From contig JBJXFQ010000096.1 in the NCBI GenBank assembly GCA_046155605.1, positions 1 to 59,807 on the forward strand: a DNA stretch of 59,807 nt. Reading direction: 5' to 3'. The stretch comes from JAEUIZ01 sp046155605 (GTDB taxonomy: Bacteria; Planctomycetota; Phycisphaerae; Phycisphaerales; UBA1924). The position numbers and the translations under genes were made by a program. Positions 7,430 to 15,530 of this stretch are shown piece by piece; the stretch's first letter is position 1; the number at the start of each line of letters is the position of its first letter. The notes beneath the pieces were generated by a model. The model ran no database searches. It worked only from the letters and a program-made list of their open reading frames with translations, and was not told where the DNA came from.

Positions 7430-8980
7430 CTACGCGTGAATCACCCGTCCCTCCGCCGCCAGCGCCGCCTCGTGGACGGCCTCGTGCATCGTCGGGTGCG
7501 CGTGCATCGTGCAGATCAGTTCCTCGGTGGTGGCCTCGAGTCGGCGGGCGAGCGTCAGCTCGGCGATCAGTTCGGTCGCCTGATCGCCCATGATGTGCGC
7601 GCCCAAAATCTCGCCGCGTGGCAGGCCGCGGATGATCTTGACGAGGCCCTCGGTGTGTGCCGCGGCGATGGCCTTGCCATGGGCCTGGAACGAATACTTG
7701 CCGAGTTCGTAGTCCTTGCCCTTGGCCTTGCCCTGGGCGATGAGGGCCTGCTCGGTGAAGCCGACGCTGGCGACCTGCGGGTGGCAATAGGTGCAGCCGG
7801 GGATCACGGAATAGTCGATCGGGTGCGGCTCGTGGTGCTTCTTTGGGTCCTTGCGCCAGGCGAGCCGCTCGACGCAGATGATGGCCTCTTCGCTGGCGAC
7901 GTGGGCGAGCCACGGCGGGCCGATGACATCGCCGACGGCATAGACGCCCTCGATGTTGGTCTTGTAATCGATGGCCTCGGCCTGCGTGACGCCGGGCTTG
8001 AAGTCGGTGACGATGTGGTCTTTCTCGATCTTGAGGCCGAGCGATGCGTCACAGAGGCCGTCGGTGCGGCCCTTGACGCCGATGGCGAGCAGGACGCGAT
8101 CGGCCTCGAGGACTTCCTGCTTGCTCGTGTCGGCTTTACCCGCCGCGAATGGCGCGACGGTGACCTTCACGCCGCTCGCGGATTTCTCGATGGCGGTGGT
8201 CGTCGTGCTGGTGCGGATGTCCATGCCGGCTTTTTTGTAGTGGCGGAGGAGGGCGTCGGAGATGTCCTTGTCCTCGACGGGGAGGATGCGGTCGAGCATT
8301 TCGACGACGGTGACCTTGGTGCCCATGGAGTGGTAGAAGTAGGCGAACTCCATGCCGATGGCACCGGCACCGACGATGACGAGGCGGGCGGGCTTCTGCT
8401 TGTTATACATGGCCTCGCGCGCGCCCCAAATCTTGTCGCCGTCGAAGCGGGCGAAGGGCAGATCGCGGGCCACCGAGCCCGTGGCGACGAGGACGTAATC
8501 AGCGGTGATGGTCTCGATGGTCTTGCCGGGCGTGGCGGGGGCGGAGGTCAGTTCCTCCTGCACCTTGCACTCCTGGACGTCGATCTTGCACGGCGTCGCG
8601 CCCTTTCGGCCTGAGACGATCTTGGCGCTACCGACGATGTGCGTGATCTTGTTTTTCTTGAGCAGGAACTCGATGCCCTTGTTGAGCTTGCCGGCGACGT
8701 CGCGGCTGCGGCCGATGATGCGGTCCCAGTCGAGTTCGACGGTGCCGCCGATCTTGAGGCCCCAGAAGGCCTGGTCCTCCTTGTCGGCGATTTTCTCCAT
8801 GAGCTCGGCGTTGGAGAGGAGGGCCTTGGACGGGATGCAGCCCCAGTTGAGGCAGACGCCGCCGAGCTTGGCCCGCTCGACGCAGGCGACGGAGAAGCCG
8901 AGCTGAGCGGCACGGATGGCCCCGACATATCCGGCGGGCCCGCCGCCGATGACCACGACGTTGAAATGGCGATCTGCCAT
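7430..8980 (-). CDS. lpdA: Dihydrolipoyl dehydrogenase (E3)
   Basis: 516 residues, FAD-dependent enzyme that reoxidises dihydrolipoamide of 2-oxoacid dehydrogenase and glycine cleavage complexes, giving NADH. Visible parts: FAD Rossmann motif VVIGGGPAGYVGAIRAAQLG at residues 9-28, the redox pair C43 and C48 in GGVCLNWGCIPSKAL, a second nucleotide motif VIVGAGAIGMEFAYFYHSMG, an AVGDVIG FAD segment, and the C-terminal HAHPTMHEAVHEA with the catalytic His-Glu pair supplied to the other subunit. A GGGAGG precedes the ATG. No E1 or E2 genes are beside it, so it probably serves complexes encoded elsewhere. Confidence 0.95.
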   Translation of the reverse strand: MADRHFNVVVIGGGPAGYVGAIRAAQLGFSVACVERAKLGGVCLNWGCIPSKALLSNAELMEKIADKEDQAFWGLKIGGTVELDWDRIIGRSRDVAGKLNKGIEFLLKKNKITHIVGSAKIVSGRKGATPCKIDVQECKVQEELTSAPATPGKTIETITADYVLVATGSVARDLPFARFDGDKIWGAREAMYNKQKPARLVIVGAGAIGMEFAYFYHSMGTKVTVVEMLDRILPVEDKDISDALLRHYKKAGMDIRTSTTTTAIEKSASGVKVTVAPFAAGKADTSKQEVLEADRVLLAIGVKGRTDGLCDASLGLKIEKDHIVTDFKPGVTQAEAIDYKTNIEGVYAVGDVIGPPWLAHVASEEAIICVERLAWRKDPKKHHEPHPIDYSVIPGCTYCHPQVASVGFTEQALIAQGKAKGKDYELGKYSFQAHGKAIAAAHTEGLVKIIRGLPRGEILGAHIMGDQATELIAELTLARRLEATTEELICTMHAHPTMHEAVHEAALAAEGRVIHA

Positions 8981-9108
8981 GAGAACCTCCCGAAAGGGCG
9001 GGAGTATAGGGGCGGGAAGCGCCGGCCCAAGCCAGAGGGACGCCTACGGGCAGCCGCGGCACAGGCTTCACGAGCCCGGAGCGCGAGCGACGGGTCTCTT
9101 GCCGGGGC

Positions 9109-9175
9109 GGAGGAAGACAGAGGAAGCGAACTCAGAGGGAACAGAGTGAACGGAGGGACTCGGAGAAGAGCCGTG
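9109..9175 (+). other. Polypurine tract in gene-free gap 8981-9304
   Basis: The plus strand is almost all A and G over this stretch, with repeated GAGGGA/GGAAG words. It shares GGAGGGAC with the 8-bp repeat in the mutase gene. The gap otherwise holds only the palindromes at 9193-9299. Confidence 0.5.
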
Positions 9176-9192
9176 AGAGATAGCAACTCGAC

Positions 9193-9299
9193 CCGTGCCA
9201 CCGACTTCGGCTTTGCGAAGTCGGTGCGGTTGGACGAGAGGCACCGAGTACGCTCCGCCGACTCCGCGAACGGGGATGGCACGACTCAACTCAGTGCCA
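9193..9299. repeat. Palindromic hairpin with GTGCCAC edge, copy d, plus a half copy
   Basis: CCGTGC precedes CACCGACTTCG (9199-9209), a 6-base loop and the perfect complement CGAAGTCGGTG (9216-9226). At 9277-9282 and 9294-9299 a TGGCAC/GTGCCA pair forms a second small dyad. The arms match copy a at 545-569 except at one compensated base pair. Confidence 0.75.
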
Positions 9300-9304
9300 C
9301 ACGC

Positions 9305-10624
9305 CTACGGCGACATCGGCGCCACATACCAACTCTGATTCAACTGCTGGAAGTTGGTGAAGTCGACCCATTGCGAAAGCGGCGATTGCAAGCCGTAAGA
9401 GAGAGCATCGGGCGCGCCTGGTGCGTTCGGCGAGCTGCCCGCGCCTCGCAACTGGAGTTTCGTTGACTGTAACGACGAGGCAATTCCGCCGACCATCTCG
9501 AACGCTTTGCGCGTTACTGGCGGGGCGTCTTCTGAACTTGCTTCGCTGCGGCACAAGCCTGCGGCCTGCGCGGCGTCACCCGTCAGCGTGAGCGCCACGG
9601 ACTTGCCAAGCCGAACGAGCGGCAGGCACGCACGCACGACCGGGGGGTAGCCCTCTTCAACTTCCTGGAACGACCGTTCGGCCGCGTCGAGGTGCTGGAG
9701 CGCCTCGGTCCATTTGCCACCGTTGGCTGCGACAAGGCCATCCGAGAAGCGGGTAAGAGCCGTTTGCGCCGTGGCTCGTCCCGTCGGCGAACCGTCCAGA
9801 GGGGCATAGGTCCGTACTGCCTGCGCACACTCGTTGCGAAGCCGTTGTGTTCCCTTCACGCTGATGAACTGGCGTAACGCGCGCTGGGCGAGGTAGTGCG
9901 CGTCGGCAGGGCTCCGCTCCGAGAGCACGCGCAACGCCTTGCCGACGTCACTCGATCTTGGATAGCCCTCGTAACGCAGCCCTTCCTTTGCCACATTCAC
10001 TTCAAAAAGCAAAGTGAGGAACACCGCACGCTTCTCAGGCGGCACTGGCGGACGGGTATTGTCGAAGAAGCCTCCGCCCTCGCCTTCGGGTGCCAATTGC
10101 GAACCATCGGGCTTGACATTGAGGCTGTTCTGAAGAGATTTCCGAGGATCGCCGCCCAGCCATCCGCGATACCAGAGCACCGCGGCCAGAACCTCCACAT
10201 CTCCGGGGAATCGGGCGCTGCCGATGTCCTCCAGGAGCCGGGCGGACGCATCGGCGAAAAGTGCGGAGAAGCCCATGTACGCCTCGTCGAACTGATCGGG
10301 CGCGACGCCATTCCGGTAAGCGTGGGCCGTTGCTGCGCCATAGGCGTGCATCAGTCGCACCAGTTGCTCTCGCGGCATAGCGTCAAACAATGGATCATTC
10401 TTTTCCAGCCGCAGCCTCATTGTCGTCATCGGGCTGCTTCGCGGCTTCAACAAGGCCTCCATGCGAGAAGCATCAGATCGTTGCTGCGAAGTCGGAGTGG
10501 GGACGTTGGCATCGAACCGTTGGCCGGGCTGCGTTGACTCGGTCTGTGCAAGGCAGTCGGCGTTCAACGCCAAGGACGCGACCACAGCAGCAAGGCACAC
10601 GGCAAAGCTGGTCTTTGAGCGCAT
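9305..10624 (-). CDS. Secreted orphan protein with helical repeats
   Basis: 439 residues from ATG 10622-10624, with AAGGA upstream and a clear signal peptide (MRSKTSFAVCLAAVVASLAL, then NADCLAQ). An upstream ATG would put 51 unlikely residues before the signal. The mature protein is helical and Ala-rich, with a Gly-rich linker near EGEGGGFFDN. Segments such as RFSDGLVAANGGKWTEALQH followed by LDAAERSFQEVEEGYP resemble tetratricopeptide helices. No catalytic motif is seen. The C-terminus ends NFQQLNQSWYVAPMSP with no anchor. Function unknown; likely periplasmic. Confidence 0.7.
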   Translation of the reverse strand: MRSKTSFAVCLAAVVASLALNADCLAQTESTQPGQRFDANVPTPTSQQRSDASRMEALLKPRSSPMTTMRLRLEKNDPLFDAMPREQLVRLMHAYGAATAHAYRNGVAPDQFDEAYMGFSALFADASARLLEDIGSARFPGDVEVLAAVLWYRGWLGGDPRKSLQNSLNVKPDGSQLAPEGEGGGFFDNTRPPVPPEKRAVFLTLLFEVNVAKEGLRYEGYPRSSDVGKALRVLSERSPADAHYLAQRALRQFISVKGTQRLRNECAQAVRTYAPLDGSPTGRATAQTALTRFSDGLVAANGGKWTEALQHLDAAERSFQEVEEGYPPVVRACLPLVRLGKSVALTLTGDAAQAAGLCRSEASSEDAPPVTRKAFEMVGGIASSLQSTKLQLRGAGSSPNAPGAPDALSYGLQSPLSQWVDFTNFQQLNQSWYVAPMSP

Positions 10625-10770
10625 GATATCGTTCCTTCTCGACTGACGCGACGAGGGCCACGCATGTCGCCCACAACGTCGACTCCGAGATACCTTGGCG
10701 TGCCCTTGGAGACCAGGCTGCAAGTTTTGTGGACCCTTTTTGTTCGAGAGATTTGGGCAACCGCCCGACT

Positions 10771-10878
10771 GTGCCACGACTGACCGGCTGGGCGGTCAGT
10801 CGTGCGCGAGCATGGGAGTGGCGAAACTGCTTTGCCCGCACACATTACGACTGAGCCGAAGCGTCTCAGTCGTGGCAC
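10771..10878. repeat. Nested palindrome pair with GTGCCAC edges, copies e and f
   Basis: Hairpin e: CACGACTGACCG (10775-10786) with its complement (10793-10804), 12 bp. Hairpin f: ACGACTGAG (10847-10855) with CTCAGTCGT (10865-10873), 9 bp. The outer edges GTGCCACGACTG (10771-10782) and CAGTCGTGGCAC (10867-10878) also pair, so the 108 bases can fold as one cruciform. It lies in gene-free 10625-11321. Confidence 0.8.
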
Positions 10879-11178
10879 ATGGGACCCTCCGCGTCCTGAG
10901 TTGCCCCCGCCCCCAGCCGGCGGGGAATTCTACATGAAGAGTCACGGGTCACGACCTTGGCGGGCGTTGGCGTTCGATCGCAACGCGGGTCACCGTCTTG
11001 CGCCGCCGTGCTGGGTGCGGGTGGGTCTGCCGCTGCGAGGGGTCGCCGCGTGTAGGCGCGTTCGTTCCATCTGGGGATGGAGGTCCGGAGGAAGGGGCTT
11101 CCCCTTCCTCTGGCATTCGGCAGTTCCAGCTCGGCGTCGGGCCGACGTCCGAGCCGATCGGTCCCGAATCCTTCCGAC

Positions 11179-11292
11179 TCGGTTCCGCGCGGCGACGGTT
11201 CGGAGGTGAATCGGAGGAAATCGGTTCCGCGCGGTTGCAGTTCGGAGGTGAACGACGACAAATCGGTTCCGCGCGACGACAAATCGGTGCGG
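11179..11292 (+). repeat. 42-bp tandem repeat, 2.6 copies
   Basis: Two 42-base units (11179-11220, 11221-11262) start with TCGGTTCCGCGCG and share GTTCGGAGGTGAA; a third, shortened unit begins at 11263. It lies just past the stop of the secreted gene at 11322. The period is 14 codons, and several frames stay open through it, but none has gene-like context. With the palindromes, this is all I see in 10625-11321. Confidence 0.75.
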
Positions 11293-11321
11293 TGTAGGTC
11301 CCGCGAATCTGCATCGCTGTC

Positions 11322-12179
11322 TCACCGTCTCACTGAGGCGCCGCTTTGTCTCCGCCGGCGCATCGCGCCGAGCGCCAGCCCGCCCAGCGCCAGCGACCCG
11401 ACGCCCGGCGAGGGCACGATCGTGTTCACATGGTCGATCAGCGTGCGCAGCGTGATGAGTGTCGCCTGCTCGGCCGCGGCGGTGGGGGTGTTGATGCCGA
11501 CGTGGATGTGGCCGGCCGCGACGCTCCAGGCGGGGTCGCTCGGGTCTGAATGGATGGATTGGTACCAACTGCCGTGGTAGCCGATGAACTCGGAGAGGAA
11601 CCCGCCGGCGAGGTTGGCGGAGTTGGTGTCGATGAAGGCGGGGACGCCCAGGCCCGCCGCATTGACGTTGTTCACGATGTTCTGCATCGGGAGCGTCGAG
11701 AAGCGGATGGCCTCGGCGGGCACGGACGAATCGGGCGGCGAGGGCGTGGGCTGAAACGGGGCCGTGTAGTCCGCGACCCACGTCGCGCGGTTCTTCGTGC
11801 GGTACTCGACCTCCCAGTTTGAGCCGTTGCTCCCGCGGCTGAAGGTGATGATGGCCACGGGCTTGATGTCGTTGGTGATGCGCCACCAATCGGCGGAGGT
11901 GTCCTGGTAATCGACCTCGAAGTCGCCGTTGCCCTGCGGATTGGTGGCGGTGCCGCCCGGGAACTCGGGGAAGAAGGAGTGGATGTTGTAGCCGCGGCCC
12001 TCCCAGTTGTTCCCGATCCAGCCGAGCGGGTTTTGTGTGGTGCTGGTGCTGAAGCGGCGGACCATCTCGTTGGTCGGGGGCCAATAACCGGTGATCATGA
12101 TGTTGTTGGTATAGGCGGCGAGCGCGGGAGTGCTCATCGCGGCAGAAACGACCAGACCGAGCAACGCGGCATGACGCAT
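11322..12179 (-). CDS. Secreted pyroglutamyl-peptidase-like protein with C-terminal sorting tail
   Basis: 285 residues from ATG 12177-12179 with signal peptide MRHAALLGLVVSAAMSTPALA. The body opens NNIMITGYWPPTNEM and later has LPMQNIVNNVNAAGLGVPAF, TNSANLAGGFLSEFIGYHG and AAGHIHVG, an order that recalls peptidase family C15 (NSAGTYLCN around the catalytic Cys, then GFIHVP). In that alignment the catalytic cysteine is replaced by glycine, so peptidase activity is doubtful; the family match itself is moderate. The C-terminus (VPSPGVGSLALGGLALGAMRRRR) is a proline motif, a hydrophobic helix and an Arg run, as in PEP-CTERM-type surface sorting signals. Confidence 0.75.
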   Translation of the reverse strand: MRHAALLGLVVSAAMSTPALAAYTNNIMITGYWPPTNEMVRRFSTSTTQNPLGWIGNNWEGRGYNIHSFFPEFPGGTATNPQGNGDFEVDYQDTSADWWRITNDIKPVAIITFSRGSNGSNWEVEYRTKNRATWVADYTAPFQPTPSPPDSSVPAEAIRFSTLPMQNIVNNVNAAGLGVPAFIDTNSANLAGGFLSEFIGYHGSWYQSIHSDPSDPAWSVAAGHIHVGINTPTAAAEQATLITLRTLIDHVNTIVPSPGVGSLALGGLALGAMRRRRQSGASVRR

Positions 12180-12286
12180 GAGGGCCTCCCGGGCGCGCAC
12201 CGCGCCCCTTCCACCCCCCCTCCCCGCCACAAAGAGCCTACACCAGGATCTTCGGAATACCAACCCGCTGAACAGTTTATTTCGCG

Positions 12287-12697
12287 CTATCCGCGCTCCC
12301 TGACTGGACGCCGAGGCTTGGCGACTGATCCCGAGGACTGACGCGCAGCAACGGGCACCTCGGGCGGCGCGGCCTGTTGCGCGAGGTCTCGCTCCAGCGA
12401 TTCGATCTGCTCAATGATGCCGATGAAGCGTGCCCCGAGGCTCGTGAGCCGGTATTCGACCCGCGGCGGAACCTCGGGGAAGGCGATTCGCTGCAGGATT
12501 CCGAACCGCACCATCTTGGTGAGCCGCTCGTTGAGAACCTTGGTCGAGAGGCCCCGCGTGGCACGGACCATCGCGCCCGGACGATTGACGCCCGCGCGCA
12601 CGCTCGCCAGGACATGCAGCGACCACTTGCACCCGATGATGCTCTCGACCATCTGGGCCACGGTTGGGGAATCGGTGCTCAATCGCGGCATCGGCAT
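12287..12697 (-). CDS. HxlR-family transcriptional regulator
   Basis: 136 residues from ATG 12695-12697, with GGAG seven bases upstream. The winged-helix core reads IIGCKWSLHVLASVRAGVNR, then a recognition helix region GLSTKVLNERLTKMVRFGIL, then the wing PRVEYRLTSLGARFI, typical HxlR order. A cysteine sits at the usual sensing position (IIGCKW), as in thiol-responsive members. The C-terminal 35 residues are Pro/Arg-rich and probably disordered. The gene is divergent from a CPVC thioredoxin-like protein at 12841 and a near-perfect 16-bp palindrome lies 22 bases before its start, which suggests autoregulation and control of the neighbour. Confidence 0.88.
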   Translation of the reverse strand: MPMPRLSTDSPTVAQMVESIIGCKWSLHVLASVRAGVNRPGAMVRATRGLSTKVLNERLTKMVRFGILQRIAFPEVPPRVEYRLTSLGARFIGIIEQIESLERDLAQQAAPPEVPVAARQSSGSVAKPRRPVRERG

Positions 12698-12718
12698 CGT
12701 GAACTCCGCAAGAGCAAC

Positions 12719-12734
12719 CGGTTCGTACGTACCG
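12719..12734. promoter_or_regulatory. Candidate HxlR operator palindrome
   Basis: CGGTTCGTACGTACCG agrees with its own reverse complement at 14 of 16 positions, with a perfect GTACGTAC centre. It lies in the 143-base divergent region, 22 bases upstream of the HxlR start. Function is inferred from position and symmetry. Confidence 0.5.
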
Positions 12735-12840
12735 CACCATAAAGTGCCCTCTTGGCCGGAGGAGCAATGAGTTCTACGGTGGTTCACGCGCGGGAGCAAG
12801 TCACCCCCGCCGTGAGAACGCCAACCCGAAGGGAGCAGAT

Positions 12841-13077
12841 ATGAAGACCAAGGCCGTGTTTTATCACGCTGGTTGTCCCGTGTGCGTCAGCGCCGAGCAG
12901 TCCGTGGCCCGGTCGCTCGACCCCGCCAGGTTCGACGTTGAGGTCGTTCATCTGGGCACCGCGAAGCAGCGCGTGGCCGAGGCGCGGGCCAAGGGCGTCA
13001 AGTCGGTTCCCGCGCTGGTGATCGGGAGCCAGGCGTATCACATCAACTTCGGTGCTGATCTCAGCGCGCTGGGCTAG
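12841..13077 (+). CDS. Thioredoxin/glutaredoxin-like protein with CPVC
   Basis: 78 residues, preceded by GGGAG. The active-site motif C12-P-V-C15 follows a first strand AVFYHAG, and SVPALVIG near residue 59 holds the cis-proline; the order beta-CxxC-helix-beta-helix-P-beta is that of a minimal thioredoxin fold. Likely a small cytoplasmic thiol-disulfide reductase. Divergent from the HxlR regulator, which may control it in response to thiol state. The last 17 bases overlap the convergent small membrane gene, so antisense interference is possible. Confidence 0.85.
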   Translation: MKTKAVFYHAGCPVCVSAEQSVARSLDPARFDVEVVHLGTAKQRVAEARAKGVKSVPALVIGSQAYHINFGADLSALG

Positions 13078-13282
13078 GCGGGCTTGGCGAGGCCGGCAGA
13101 TTCGCGCCAGGCGCGACCGGGCTTGCGGAAGGAGCGGGTTGCTGCGCGGGCGGCTGCTTGCGTGCCATCATGCTGCGCGCCGACATGAGCAGCCCCAGCA
13201 AGACCAGGCCGATGGCGACGCCCAGGGCGTAGTAACCGAGGCGTTCACGGATCTGAACCGACGATCTCGCGTCGCCCGCCAC
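13061..13282 (-). CDS. Single-pass small membrane protein cotranscribed with speA
   Basis: 73 residues from a GTG at 13280-13282 that begins one base after the speA stop codon, so translation is probably coupled. One transmembrane helix (YYALGVAIGLVLLGLLMSA, about residues 17-35) is followed by a basic stretch (RSMMARKQ) and a Pro/Ala/Ser tail, so the tail is probably cytoplasmic or wall-side. I do not know a function. The tight junction with arginine decarboxylase is the only context clue. Confidence 0.65.
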   Translation of the reverse strand: MAGDARSSVQIRERLGYYALGVAIGLVLLGLLMSARSMMARKQPPAQQPAPSASPVAPGANLPASPSPPSPAR

Positions 13283-13283
13283 G

Positions 13284-15275
13284 CTACCCCTCCAGGTATG
13301 TGTACCCCTCGAGGCCGTCGTCGAAGTACTGCAGCAGGCTCTTGCCCTCTGCGAGCGTGAGGCGGTTCTGTCGGCACGCGGCCTCGATGTCCTGCCGGAT
13401 CGCGCGTTTCATGTCCTCGATGTCGTACTGTACATATTGCAGCACCTCCTCGACGGTGTCGCCCTCGATCACCTCGAGGATCTCCCACTCGCCTTGCTCG
13501 TTGAGGTCGAGGTGGACGGCGTGCGTGTCGCCCAGCAGGTTGTGCAGGTCGCCCAGAATTTCCTGGTAGGCCCCGAGGAGGAAGACGCCGAGGTAGTAGG
13601 GCTCGACGCCCATGGCCTCGCCGGGCCGATCGCGGACCTCGTGCAGTTCGAGCGTCTTCTTGTCGATGCGCTTGTCAACGAAGTGATCGACCTTGCCGTC
13701 GGAGTCGCAGGTGATGTCGGCGAGGATGCCGCGGCGTGTGGGCCGCTCGTTGAGCCGATGGATCGGGCAGATCGGAAACAGTTGATCGATCGCCCACGAG
13801 TCCGGCATCGACTGAAAGAGCGAGAAGTTGCAGAAGTAAATATCGCTGAGCAACTCCGGCAGCCCCTCAAACTCGTCCGGCAACTCGCCCTTGCGCTCCG
13901 CCTTCTCCAGCAACTTGTGCCCGATCGCCCAGAAGACCTGCTCCGCCGCGGCCCGCATGGGCAGCGACAGATACCCGAGCGCGAAGAGGCTCATCGCCTC
14001 GTCGCGGGCCTGCGTCGCGTCGTGGTACGTCTCTTCGAGGTTCCGGTCCGTCATCGCGCGATAGGCGTCGAGCAGATCGACCACGGGGCGCGGTGTTTCC
14101 TTCTCGGCCTTGATCGCCGCCTCGATCCTTTCAAGGTCCGGAGCGGCCTCGAACTTGCTTGTGCCGAGCACATCGAGCACCAGCACGCTTGAATACGCCA
14201 CCATCGCGCGCCCGCTCTCGGTGATGATCGTCGGATGCGCCACCTGGCACGCATCGCAGACGCTCTTGATGCGGTAGACGACGTCCGCGGCATACTCCGC
14301 CACGGAGTAGTTGATCGAACTCGACCACGCCGACTGCGAGCCGTCGTAATCGACCCCCATGCCCCCGCCGACGTCGATCATCGAGAGCCCCGCGCCGGCC
14401 TTGACGAGTTCGGCATAGACCCGCGCCAACTCATTCACCGCCGTCTTCAGCACCCGGATGTCGTACAACTGGCTCCCGACGTGGCAGTGCAGGAGGTTCA
14501 GGCAGTCGAGCATCTCGTGCTTTTTCAGGTACTCGACGGCCTGCAGCACCTCGCTCACAAAGAGCCCGAACTTGCTGCGCACGCCTGCCGAGCCCTCCCA
14601 GCGCCCAGCGCCGCGGCTGGAGAGTTTCACGCGCAGCCCGATCCGCGGGCGCACGTTGTACGCCTTCGCGTGCTTGACGATCAGTTCCAACTCGCTGAAC
14701 TTCTCGACCACCGGGATGATGTTGCGCCCGAGTTTCGTCGCGAGGATCACCGTCTCGATGAACTCGTCGTCCTTGAATCCGTTGCAGATGATCGGCATGC
14801 CGTTGACGCCCGGCCCGCCCGCCGCCGCCGAGAGCCCCAGCACGGCCAGCAACTCCGGCTTGCTGCCCGCCTCAAGCCCGAAGCCCAGATCGACCGCGAG
14901 CCGCGCGATCTGCTCGCACACGTGCCGCTGCTGGTTCACCTTGATCGGATAGACGCAGGAATAGCCCCCGCCGTACTTCTGCTCGGCGATCGCGTCGTCA
15001 AAGGCCTTTCGGATCTCGCGGAGGCGATGGTCGAGGATGCCGTTGAACCGCAGGAGCACCGGCGTGTGGATGCCGCGCTCGCGGAGGCCCTCGATGACCT
15101 CGGCGAGATCGATCTGCTTCGCGGGGTCTTTGCCGGGCAAGACGGTGACATGGCCCTCGGCGTTGACGCCGACGTAGCCCTTGCCCCAGTCCGGGATGCC
15201 GTAGAGTTGCGCGGAATCCGCGGCCGTCCATTGTCCGTGGAGAAAGACGCTTCGGGAGGTGGTGAATGTGGCCAT
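13284..15275 (-). CDS. speA: Biosynthetic arginine decarboxylase
   Basis: 663 residues, PLP fold-III enzyme converting arginine to agmatine for polyamine synthesis. PLP lysine is K112 in VYPIKVNQQRHVCEQI; a glycine-rich phosphate-binding loop reads IDVGGGMGVDYDGS; the substrate cysteine motif is DITCDSDGKVDHF. Length matches the family (about 630-660). The N-terminus (QWTAADSAQLYGIPDWGKGY) is also typical. It is followed immediately by the small membrane protein. No agmatine-processing gene is adjacent. A candidate promoter bounded by two GACGCGTC palindromes lies about 140 bases upstream. Confidence 0.95.
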   Translation of the reverse strand: MATFTTSRSVFLHGQWTAADSAQLYGIPDWGKGYVGVNAEGHVTVLPGKDPAKQIDLAEVIEGLRERGIHTPVLLRFNGILDHRLREIRKAFDDAIAEQKYGGGYSCVYPIKVNQQRHVCEQIARLAVDLGFGLEAGSKPELLAVLGLSAAAGGPGVNGMPIICNGFKDDEFIETVILATKLGRNIIPVVEKFSELELIVKHAKAYNVRPRIGLRVKLSSRGAGRWEGSAGVRSKFGLFVSEVLQAVEYLKKHEMLDCLNLLHCHVGSQLYDIRVLKTAVNELARVYAELVKAGAGLSMIDVGGGMGVDYDGSQSAWSSSINYSVAEYAADVVYRIKSVCDACQVAHPTIITESGRAMVAYSSVLVLDVLGTSKFEAAPDLERIEAAIKAEKETPRPVVDLLDAYRAMTDRNLEETYHDATQARDEAMSLFALGYLSLPMRAAAEQVFWAIGHKLLEKAERKGELPDEFEGLPELLSDIYFCNFSLFQSMPDSWAIDQLFPICPIHRLNERPTRRGILADITCDSDGKVDHFVDKRIDKKTLELHEVRDRPGEAMGVEPYYLGVFLLGAYQEILGDLHNLLGDTHAVHLDLNEQGEWEILEVIEGDTVEEVLQYVQYDIEDMKRAIRQDIEAACRQNRLTLAEGKSLLQYFDDGLEGYTYLEG

Positions 15276-15404
15276 CTCTGGCTGCGTGACCCTGAGCGGT
15301 GTGTGCGAACTCCACCACCGGATGGTCCCGAAACGCTGTCGTGCCTCCGCTCGGGGGCGCGGCGTCCGGGGCCGGAACTCTCGCGCTTAGGCCACCACGC
15401 CCGC

Positions 15405-15457
15405 GACGCGTCACTAGACAATACCACTTCTAATCGGGCGGACAAGGGGGACGCGTC
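15405..15457 (-). promoter_or_regulatory. Candidate speA promoter between paired GACGCGTC palindromes
   Basis: On the minus strand TTGTCC (15440-15445) and TATTGT (15418-15423) are spaced 16 bases, a fair -35/-10 pair. The perfect 8-bp palindrome GACGCGTC occurs on both sides, at 15450-15457 and 15405-15412, 45 bases apart. Distance to the speA start is about 140 bases. Confidence 0.3.
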
Positions 15458-15530
15458 AGGTGGGTGCGGCGAACCGCCATGACTTTCCTTGACGGATTCG
15501 CGCCGACGGATTCGCGCCGGTAGAGCAGGC

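Noticed and set aside
10990..12084. A minus-strand frame spanning the 42-bp repeats and the secreted gene
   Set aside because: It is out of frame with the protein bearing a signal peptide and sorting tail, and consists of Arg/His-rich low complexity.
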